From NCBI RefSeq assembly GCF_000241305.1, contig NZ_BAEH01000017.1, forward strand, positions 1-64,000: a stretch of DNA of 64,000 nucleotides, written 5' to 3'. How positions within the stretch are numbered: position 1 is the stretch's first letter; each line of letters begins with the position of its first letter. A program made the position numbers and the translations under genes. Source of the DNA: Gordonia effusa NBRC 100432 (GTDB taxonomy: Bacteria; Actinomycetota; Actinomycetes; Mycobacteriales; Mycobacteriaceae). A model generated the notes under the pieces. The model saw only the letters and a list, made by a program, of their open reading frames with translations. It was not told the DNA's origin and ran no database searches. Positions 57,717-64,000 of this stretch are shown here, in pieces.

Positions 57717-57734
57717 GCGACTAAGTATTACGAC
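57699..57734. promoter_or_regulatory. Palindromic operator over the arsR start codon
   Basis: gtcgtaatacttag (57699-57712) and its exact reverse complement ctaagtattacgac (57721-57734) flank an 8-base centre containing the GTG start. One arm codes for residues 2-6 of ArsR (PKYYD). This is very likely an autoregulatory site. Confidence 0.7.
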
Positions 57735-58211
57735 GGAGGTCGCGCCCAGTCAAGACCACCCCCAGTTGGGCGGGAGCAAAAAGTGGTGACCTGCCGTGAA
57801 AATCGTCCGAATAGTTGGTCACCAAGGGCAGATTGCCCTTGCCGACGGCTTATTCGGACGATTTTCGCGACGACGATAGCGCCGACGCCAGTGCGATGAC
57901 TGAACTAGATATCTAGCTCGATGATGAACTGATCGCACATGCGACTCGCGGTCTCGAAGACGGAAAGCCGTTGGGTGCAAACGCGCGCCGTCCGCGCGCA
58001 GCCAAACCCTCGACACCGCCACCAATCGCAAACGCGCGACTAACACTCCGTGACACGGGCCACACTGCCCCCTCGTGAGTCCAACCACTGAGCGCACTCA
58101 GGAGCGATACGCGTAGCATCCTATGGTGGTTCACCTGCTACGGGTTACCACTTGAGCAGCGAGCCACCCGCGTACCCGACACGCTTGAGGGAATTGAGGC
58201 GAAACACCGCT
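57735..58211. other. Intergenic region upstream of kgd with nested long inverted repeats
   Basis: The region contains three nested inverted repeats. A 16-bp perfect pair (gaaaatcgtccgaata at 57798-57813 with 57851-57866) encloses a 7-bp hairpin (aagggca/tgccctt, 57824-57840). A third pair (tggtgacc 57784-57791, ggtcacca 57817-57824) is also present. They may be a kgd promoter element, an mRNA fold, or a MITE-like remnant. No gene is seen in the remaining 345 bases. Confidence 0.5.
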
Positions 58212-61200
58212 GTGAGCAGTTCGACATCAGACTTCGGACAGAACACCTGGCTGGTCGATGAGATGTACCAGCAATATGTAAAAGACCCCAACTCGGTCGA
58301 CCCGAGCTGGCACGAGATTCTGAAGGACTACAAGCCTTCGGCGAACGGGACGAACGGCAGCGCACCGACGCCGACCGCGAAAACCGCATCCCCGGCCGTG
58401 GCCCCTTCCCCTCCCGCGGCCCCCGCGTCCACCCACAAGCCCAGTGCCCCGGTAACCCTCGACACCGAGCCGACCCGTGCGCCCGCACCGGCCCGCAAGG
58501 CAACCCCTACGCGGGAAAGTCAGGCAACCAAAGCGGCGTCCGGCCGCAGCATGGCCGAGACCGCCAACCGTCCGCCGGCCCCCGCCCCAGCTAAGGCACC
58601 CGCACCTCAGCCCACCGCCGAAGAGACCAAGGTCCTGCGCGGCGCGTCCGCCGCGGTCGCCAAGAATATGGCGGCATCGCTCACGGTTCCGACCGCGACC
58701 AGCGTGCGTGCCATCCCCGCCAAGGCGATGATCGATAACCGCATCGTCATCAACAACCACCTCGCCCGCACTCGCGGCGGCAAGATCTCGTTCACCCACA
58801 TCCTCGGGTACGCGATTGTCCAGGCGATCAAGTCGTTCCCCAATATGAACCGGCACTTCGCCGAGATCGACGGCAAGCCGAATGTCGTCACCCCCGCGCA
58901 CACCAACCTCGGCCTCGCGATCGACCTCGCTGGCAAGGATGGCAATCGTTCACTCGTCGTCGCGGCGATCAAGAACACCGAGACGATGAGTTTCGCCGAG
59001 TTCCACGCCGCGTATGAGGACATCGTCCGACGTGCGCGCGAAGGCAAACTGACCGCGGAGGATTTCGCCGGCGTCACCACTTCGCTCACCAACCCGGGCA
59101 CTATCGGCACCGTGCATTCAGTCCCCCGGTTGATGAAGGGGCAGGGCACCATCGTCGGCGCCGGCGCGATGGAATATCCCGCTGAGTTCCAAGGCGCAAG
59201 CGACGAGCAGATCGCCGAGCTGGGCGTCGGCAAGTTGATGACGCTGACGTCGACCTACGACCACCGGATCATCCAGGGAGCCGAGTCGGGCGACTTCCTG
59301 CGCACCATCCACAACCTGCTGATCGACGACTCCTTCTACGATCAGATCTTCATCGCGTTCCACATTCCGTACGAGCCGGTCCGCTGGCGTCGCGACATCC
59401 CCGCCGGGCTAGTCGACAAGAGCACTCGCGTTCTGGAACTTATTGCGGCATACCGCAATCGCGGCCACCTGATGGCCGACATCGACCCGCTGATGATGGA
59501 TTCCGACGCCCGCGCCGCGCATCCGGATCTCAATATCCAGACCTACGGTCTGACCCTGTGGGACCTCGACCGCAGCTTCCGGGTCGGCGGCTTCCACGGA
59601 CAAGAGCGCATGAAGCTGCGCGATGTCCTGTCGATCCTGCGCGATGCCTACTGTCGCCACGTCGCCATCGAATACACCCATATCCTCGACCCTTCGCAGC
59701 AACGCTGGGTTCAAGAGCGGGTCGAGATCAAGCATGTGAAGCCACCGGTCGGCGAGCAGAAGTACATTCTGTCGAAGCTGAACGCCGCCGAAGCATTCGA
59801 AACCTTCTTGGCGACGAAATATGTTGGGCAGAAACGCTTTTCACTTGAGGGCGCGGAGTCGGTTATCCCGATGATGGATGGCGTGATCGATCAGAGCGCC
59901 GAGCACGCGCTGACCGAGGTCGTCATCGGTATGCCGCACCGCGGTCGCCTCAACGTGTTGGCGAATATCGTCGGCAAGCCGTATTCGAAGATCTTCACCG
60001 AATTCGAAGGCAACTTGAACCCATCGCAGGCGCACGGATCAGGCGACGTCAAATACCATCTGGGTGCCGAGGGCAAGTACTACCAGATGTTCGGCGACAA
60101 CGAGATCACCGTCTCGCTGACCGCCAACCCCAGCCACCTCGAAGCAGTCGACCCGGTTCTTGAGGGACTAGTTCGGTCCAAGCAGGATGAGTTGGCAACC
60201 GACGAGCAGCCATTCCCGCTCCTACCGCTGATGTTGCACGGCGACGCCGCATTCGCCGGTCAGGGCGTCGTGGCCGAAACGCTCAACCTCGCTCAGCTGC
60301 CCGGCTACCGTACCGGCGGCACGATCCACATCGTGGTGAACAACCAGGTCGGCTTCACGACCGCGCCAGAGCATTCCCGATCGACCGAGTACTGCACCGA
60401 CGTCGCCAAGATGATCGGCGCGCCGATCCTGCACGTCAACGGCGACGATCCGGAAGCCTGCGTCTGGGCAGCCAAACTGGCCGTCGACTACCGGCAGGAA
60501 TTCCATAACGACGTCGTCATCGACCTCGTCTGTTTCCGACGCCGCGGCCACAACGAGGGCGACGACCCGTCGATGACGCAGCCGGCGATGTACGACGTCA
60601 TCGACACCATGCGCGGCGTTCGCAAGAGCTACACCGAAGCCCTCATCGGCCGTGGTGATATCTCAACGAAGGAAGCCGAAGACGCACTGCGCGACTACCA
60701 AGGCCAGTTGGAGCGAGTCTTCAACGAAGTCAAGGAGCTCGAGAAGTACACCGCCGAGCCAAGTCCGTCGGTCGAGGCCGACCAGACGCTGCCCACCAAG
60801 CTGGTCACCGCGGTCACCCCGGAAGTTCTCACCGGTATCGGCGACGCGTTCGTCAACGTGCCCGAGGGATTCACCCCTCACCCACGCGTCAAGCCGGTGC
60901 TCGAACGTCGTCAGAAGATGTCCCGCGAAGGCGGCATCGACTGGGCGTTCGCAGAATTGCTGGCGTTCGGCTCGCTGGTGCAGGAGGGACGGCTGGTGCG
61001 TCTGTCCGGCCAGGATTCGCGCCGCGGCACGTTCACCCAGCGCCTGTCGGTGCTGATCGACCGGGAGAACGGTACCGAGTTCACACCGCTCAACCACTTG
61101 CCGAAGATCGACGGCACCGAGAAGGGCGAGTACCTGGTCTACGACTCGCCGCTCAGTGAGTACGCGGTACTGGGATTTGAGTATGGCTATTCGGTCGGTA

Positions 61201-61997
61201 ACCCGGCGGCACTGGTTCTCTGGGAGGGACAGTTCGGCGACTTCGTGAACGGTGCCCAGTCAATCGTCGATGAGTTCATCTCGTCCGGCGAGGCCAAATG
61301 GGGCCAGACGTCGGGCGTCGTGATGCTGCTGCCGCATGGCCACGAGGGCCAGGGACCCGACCATACGTCGGGTCGCATCGAGCGTTTCCTGCAACTGTGT
61401 GCCGAAGGGTCGATGACGGTGGCGCTGCCATCGACACCCGCGAGCTACTTCCACCTGCTGCGTCGCCACGCACTCGACGGCATCGAGCGTCCGTTGGTGG
61501 TCTTCACGCCGAAGTCGATGCTGCGCAACAAGGCCGCGGTCTCGCCGGTCGAGGATTTCACCGATTCGAAGTTCCTGTCGGTGATCGACGACCCCAAGTA
61601 TGCTGCGGCCGGCGCTGACGCCGATCGGGCGAAGGTGTCACGCGTGCTGCTAGTGAGCGGCAAGCTCTACTACGAGCTCGCCGCCCGCCGCGACAAGGAG
61701 AACCGCGACGACATCGCGATCGTCCGAATCGAACAGCTCTACCCGGTGCCGCACCGTCGTCTGCGAAAGACGTTGGAGCAGTACAGTTCTGCCACCGACC
61801 ATGTGTGGGTGCAGGAGGAGCCGGCCAACCAGGGACCGTGGCCATACCTCGGCCTATGGCTGCCGGAGGTCCTGCCGGACATCTTGCGCGGTCTGCGTCG
61901 GATCTCCCGACGCGCGATGAGCGCGCCGTCGTCGGGTTCGTCGAAGGTGCACGCCGTCGAGCAGCAGGAGATCATCGACGGGGCATTCGAGGCGTAA
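58212..61997 (+). CDS. kgd: 2-oxoglutarate decarboxylase/dehydrogenase E1 with fused acyltransferase domain
   Basis: 1261-residue TCA-cycle enzyme from a GTG at 58212; the frame remains open 20 codons upstream, but the family starts here ([18 protein letters not shown]). After an N-terminal E1 segment (1-40) and an Ala/Pro-rich linker there is an E2-type catalytic domain (about 115-340, [11 protein letters not shown]). The thiamine-diphosphate E1 domains (from about 380) contain [15 protein letters not shown] and NNQVGFTT. Mycobacteriales use this protein for 2-oxoglutarate dehydrogenase and carboligase reactions, and it is controlled by GarA in mycobacteria. It is monocistronic and is followed by a palindromic terminator. 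Confidence 0.97.
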   Translation: MSSSTSDFGQNTWLVDEMYQQYVKDPNSVDPSWHEILKDYKPSANGTNGSAPTPTAKTASPAVAPSPPAAPASTHKPSAPVTLDTEPTRAPAPARKATPTRESQATKAASGRSMAETANRPPAPAPAKAPAPQPTAEETKVLRGASAAVAKNMAASLTVPTATSVRAIPAKAMIDNRIVINNHLARTRGGKISFTHILGYAIVQAIKSFPNMNRHFAEIDGKPNVVTPAHTNLGLAIDLAGKDGNRSLVVAAIKNTETMSFAEFHAAYEDIVRRAREGKLTAEDFAGVTTSLTNPGTIGTVHSVPRLMKGQGTIVGAGAMEYPAEFQGASDEQIAELGVGKLMTLTSTYDHRIIQGAESGDFLRTIHNLLIDDSFYDQIFIAFHIPYEPVRWRRDIPAGLVDKSTRVLELIAAYRNRGHLMADIDPLMMDSDARAAHPDLNIQTYGLTLWDLDRSFRVGGFHGQERMKLRDVLSILRDAYCRHVAIEYTHILDPSQQRWVQERVEIKHVKPPVGEQKYILSKLNAAEAFETFLATKYVGQKRFSLEGAESVIPMMDGVIDQSAEHALTEVVIGMPHRGRLNVLANIVGKPYSKIFTEFEGNLNPSQAHGSGDVKYHLGAEGKYYQMFGDNEITVSLTANPSHLEAVDPVLEGLVRSKQDELATDEQPFPLLPLMLHGDAAFAGQGVVAETLNLAQLPGYRTGGTIHIVVNNQVGFTTAPEHSRSTEYCTDVAKMIGAPILHVNGDDPEACVWAAKLAVDYRQEFHNDVVIDLVCFRRRGHNEGDDPSMTQPAMYDVIDTMRGVRKSYTEALIGRGDISTKEAEDALRDYQGQLERVFNEVKELEKYTAEPSPSVEADQTLPTKLVTAVTPEVLTGIGDAFVNVPEGFTPHPRVKPVLERRQKMSREGGIDWAFAELLAFGSLVQEGRLVRLSGQDSRRGTFTQRLSVLIDRENGTEFTPLNHLPKIDGTEKGEYLVYDSPLSEYAVLGFEYGYSVGNPAALVLWEGQFGDFVNGAQSIVDEFISSGEAKWGQTSGVVMLLPHGHEGQGPDHTSGRIERFLQLCAEGSMTVALPSTPASYFHLLRRHALDGIERPLVVFTPKSMLRNKAAVSPVEDFTDSKFLSVIDDPKYAAAGADADRAKVSRVLLVSGKLYYELAARRDKENRDDIAIVRIEQLYPVPHRRLRKTLEQYSSATDHVWVQEEPANQGPWPYLGLWLPEVLPDILRGLRRISRRAMSAPSSGSSKVHAVEQQEIIDGAFEA

Positions 61998-62009
61998 CAC
62001 CCCTCAACC

Positions 62010-62080
62010 GCAAACCCCACAGCAAACGACAGTCCCGACCCGGTTTTCGGGTCGGGACTGTCGTTTTCAGTCGGGTTTGC
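62010..62080. repeat. 71-nt palindromic element, copy 3
   Basis: Between the convergent kgd and tetR genes. The ends gcaaaccccac and gtcgggtttgc match the other copies, and the stem (acgacagtcccgaccc with gggtcgggactgtcgt) differs from copy 1 by paired changes. It starts 12 bases after the kgd stop codon. Confidence 0.85.
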
Positions 62081-62669
62081 CAGCGGGTGCTGCCACCGCG
62101 CGGATGACGATCGCGATCAGGTCGCGGATATGCGCGCGGTCGGCTGGTTGTTTGGTGACCAGCCGTCGGTAAACGATCGGCCCGAACAATAGATCGCGCA
62201 CCATGTCTGGGGTCACATCGGATGCGATGGCGCCGGCGTCGCGGAGACGATCGATCATCCGGTCCAGGATCTCACCGCGCGGCGAAAGATAGCGAGCAAC
62301 CAGGTCACCGAGTTGCGGGTCGTAATCCGCGCAAGCATGCAATTGCATGACCACGCCGAAATGTCCGCTGTCGATGAATGCGGCCAGGAAGTCGCCCGCC
62401 GACGCCGCGAGGTCAGCCACCGGATCGCCGGTATTGAACTCGCGCACCGGCGGCACCGACCGGGTAATCGCGGCCACGGCCAGTTCGGCAGTGGTGGCGC
62501 CGCGGCGATAGATGGTCGACCGCGGCACTCCGGCTTCGGACGCGACCTTGCTAATGGAGAGTCCATGAAAACCGTTGGCGGCCAACAACTTCAGCGTCGC
62601 AGCGGTGATCTTGCGATCCACCACACCATCCGGCGGCCTGCCGAGGGGCCGGCGTTCTGACGAGCTCAT
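62067..62669 (-). CDS. TetR-family transcriptional regulator
   Basis: 200-residue regulator. The N-terminal helix-turn-helix reads ITAATLKLLAANGFHGLSISKVASEAGVPRSTIYRRGATTAEL (about 22-64). The C-terminal ligand domain resembles TetR_C_11-type members. Its last 14 bases fall within the palindromic element that separates it from kgd. It is divergent from the secreted propeller-like gene and a palindrome lies between them, so it probably controls that gene and itself. Confidence 0.92.
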   Translation of the reverse strand: MSSSERRPLGRPPDGVVDRKITAATLKLLAANGFHGLSISKVASEAGVPRSTIYRRGATTAELAVAAITRSVPPVREFNTGDPVADLAASAGDFLAAFIDSGHFGVVMQLHACADYDPQLGDLVARYLSPRGEILDRMIDRLRDAGAIASDVTPDMVRDLLFGPIVYRRLVTKQPADRAHIRDLIAIVIRAVAAPAGKPD

Positions 62670-62683
62670 GAGCCGATTATGTC

Positions 62684-62708
62684 ATTACGCTTCATAGTGT
62701 TGCGTAAT
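62684..62708. promoter_or_regulatory. Probable TetR operator
   Basis: attacgc and gcgtaat arms (62684-62690 and 62702-62708) are separated by 11 bases in the 56-base gap between tetR and the secreted-protein gene. The spacing fits a TetR dimer. Confidence 0.55.
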
Positions 62709-62725
62709 TCAGTATCGTACTCGCT

Positions 62726-63655
62726 GTGAAAACACCAAAGTTTGCGGTTGCGGCCGCACTGATATTCGCGACGATGTCGTCTCTCTACGGGACGACCACT
62801 TCCTCGGCAGCGCCCTCCTGCTCTCCATCCGACGCCGGCGTCGTGATTCCCGCGAGCCCGCCCGGTTTGTCGTGGGCAGAAAACGTCGGCTACGACCGCG
62901 CGGGCAATCTCTGGGTGTCACGTTCGGTGCGCAACGTCGTCGAACGCTATGACCAGGCCCGTCGACTGACCGGCTCGGTGCCAATTGAATCTCCCGGCGC
63001 GATACGGCTGGGACCAGACGGTCGCATGTACGTGGCTTCCGGCGACTCTCCGGTAAATATGATCCCGGGTCTACCGAAAACCGGTCGCATTATGACCTTC
63101 GCCCCGTCATCGAAACAGCCCCGCGCGCGGGTCTACACAACTGGACTTGGAATGCCGAACGGTCTCGCGTTCGCCAACGACGGCGCGATGTACGTGGCCG
63201 ACAGCAGCATCGGCGTGGTTCGAATCGATCGGCGCGGGGTGATCGACAGATCGTGGACCGCGCGGGCACCAAAGAACCTGTCCCCCAACGCCATTGTCAA
63301 CGGCACCGGGATGAACGGCATCGTCATCATCGACGACATCGCTTATGTCACGCTCACTTCCAGTCTCACCGGACGGATTCTGCGCATTCCACTTCGGAAT
63401 CCGACTGCCGTCGGTGTCGCCGTCGATCTCACCGCTCCGCTGCCCGGCGTAGTCGACGACTTGGCCGCGCTCGACAGCCACACCATCGCAGCGGCTACCA
63501 CGACGGGGCAGGTCATCGTGGCAGATCTGCGTACCGGTCGGCGCTGCTCGGCGTCCTTGGGCGAGCCGCTGACCTCGGTGGCTGTCATTCCTTCTCAGCG
63601 GCACAGTCTCGTCGTCGGAACCGAGTCCGGAAATATCCGCCTCCTACGACGTTGA
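62726..63655 (+). CDS. Secreted SMP-30-like beta-propeller protein
   Basis: 309-residue exported protein (GTG start at 62726). The signal peptide is about 28 residues (ending SSAAP or nearby). The mature part repeats NLWVSRS, RMYVAS, AMYVADSS, VTLTS-type strands with GPDGRM and FANDGAM turns, the pattern of SMP-30/gluconolactonase-like propellers. Two Cys residues, one near each end of the mature part, may form a disulfide. The reaction is unknown; some relatives are lactonases. It is controlled, by inference, by the divergent TetR. A palindromic terminator follows 15 bases after the stop. Confidence 0.8.
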   Translation: MKTPKFAVAAALIFATMSSLYGTTTSSAAPSCSPSDAGVVIPASPPGLSWAENVGYDRAGNLWVSRSVRNVVERYDQARRLTGSVPIESPGAIRLGPDGRMYVASGDSPVNMIPGLPKTGRIMTFAPSSKQPRARVYTTGLGMPNGLAFANDGAMYVADSSIGVVRIDRRGVIDRSWTARAPKNLSPNAIVNGTGMNGIVIIDDIAYVTLTSSLTGRILRIPLRNPTAVGVAVDLTAPLPGVVDDLAALDSHTIAAATTTGQVIVADLRTGRRCSASLGEPLTSVAVIPSQRHSLVVGTESGNIRLLRR

Positions 63656-63670
63656 GCATCGCCCTCCACC

Positions 63671-63741
63671 GCAAACCCCACAGCAAACGACAATCCCGAC
63701 CCGGATTTCGGGTCGGGATTGTCGTTGCGAGTCGGGTTTGC
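63671..63741. repeat. 71-nt palindromic element, copy 4
   Basis: Between the convergent propeller-like and partial secreted-protein genes. The stem acgacaatcccgacccg pairs with cgggtcgggattgtcgt and differs from copy 3 at one base pair (G-C to A-T) in both arms. Its ends match the other three copies. Confidence 0.85.
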
Positions 63742-63749
63742 GAACGGGG

Positions 63750-64000
63750 TCAGCAGCCGAAGGACGACGCTGTCGCCGCCGGCATACCTGTGTCCCGGCA
63801 GATGAATCCACTGCCTACTGCGACGGCACTCCAGCCACCACCGGTGTAGTGGAACGCGACTCGTGCTGGCTGGGCGGCACTCGAGACGGTCGTGCCGATC
63901 GCCCAGTCCCCGGCGCACTGGATATTCCCGATGGTGAACGGCTGAACCAATTGCGAGCCGTACTGCATGTTGGCGACACCCTGGAGCATATCCGGGGTAG
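63750..64000 (-). CDS. C-terminal part of a probable secreted protein
   Basis: The frame is open to the right edge, so the start and any signal peptide lie outside the window; an ATG at 63987-63989 is probably internal. The 79 visible residues after it contain three Cys (NIQCAGDW, GFICRDTG, C-terminal SSFGC) and small hydrophilic residues. This fits a short exported actinobacterial protein with disulfides. I recognise no family. The gene runs convergent to the propeller-like gene. Confidence 0.6.
   Translation of the reverse strand, partial: TPDMLQGVANMQYGSQLVQPFTIGNIQCAGDWAIGTTVSSAAQPARVAFHYTGGGWSAVAVGSGFICRDTGMPAATASSFGC

Noticed and set aside
41231-63741. CRISPR-like array from the 71-nt repeats
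   Set aside because: Copies are thousands of bases apart, palindromic and without regular spacers.

Overview
This is a high-GC actinobacterial chromosome segment, most likely from a mycolic-acid-producing member of the Mycobacteriales (Gordonia or a close relative). The evidence is gene content and order: a fused b/delta ATP synthase subunit, a 2-oxoglutarate decarboxylase (Kgd) with a built-in acyltransferase domain, an MspA-type porin, a MurA with Asp in place of the catalytic Cys, a putative IdeR iron box, and a backbone order that matches the M. tuberculosis argS-lysA-hom-thrC-thrB-rho-rpmE-prfA-prmC-sua5-wecA-atp region. The genus is an inference.

Layout. 1-1.7 kb: the start of murA, a PduO-type cobalamin adenosyltransferase and a DUF2550 protein. 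1.7-9.8 kb: the complete ATP synthase operon atpI-B-E-F-FH-A-G-D-C on the minus strand. 10-17 kb: an amino acid permease, wecA, a divergent SHMT-like gene, sua5, prmC, prfA and rpmE. 17-30.5 kb: about 13.5 kb of accessory genes between rpmE and rho. It holds a flavodoxin-less CysJ-type reductase, an envelope trio (MspA-like porin with a frameshifted signal peptide, a secreted permuted papain-like protein, an overlapping lipoprotein), a decayed IS110 transposase, and an operon behind a putative IdeR box (GltB-like amidotransferase/FMN protein, complete diflavin reductase, HemS-like haem protein). 30.9-39.5 kb: rho, thrB, thrC, hom, lysA, argS. 39.5-41.7 kb: DUF3105, DUF305 and DUF1304 proteins.

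41.9-44.4 kb: a small lower-GC island beside tRNA-Arg(CCG). It encodes a Pycsar-type anti-phage cassette: a class III nucleotidyl cyclase (PycC-like), an E2 ubiquitin-conjugating-like protein, and a DUF5706/PycTM membrane effector. The E2-like protein inside a Pycsar cassette is the most novel item in the window, because E2-like accessory proteins are known from CBASS.

44.5-64 kb: an SbcC/SbcD-like (YhaN/YhaO-like) pair, a PadR-MFS drug-efflux operon, a glutathionyl-hydroquinone-reductase-like protein followed by a membrane-associated hypothetical protein and a fused ABC exporter, an ArsR/DHFR-like/SRPBCC operon, kgd, a TetR regulator divergent from a secreted beta-propeller-like protein, and the end of a secreted protein.

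Four copies of a 71-nt palindromic element with compensating stem changes lie at gene 3' ends (41.25, 48.31, 62.01, 63.67 kb). A second dispersed repeat occurs at 1.1 kb and around 30.5-30.9 kb.
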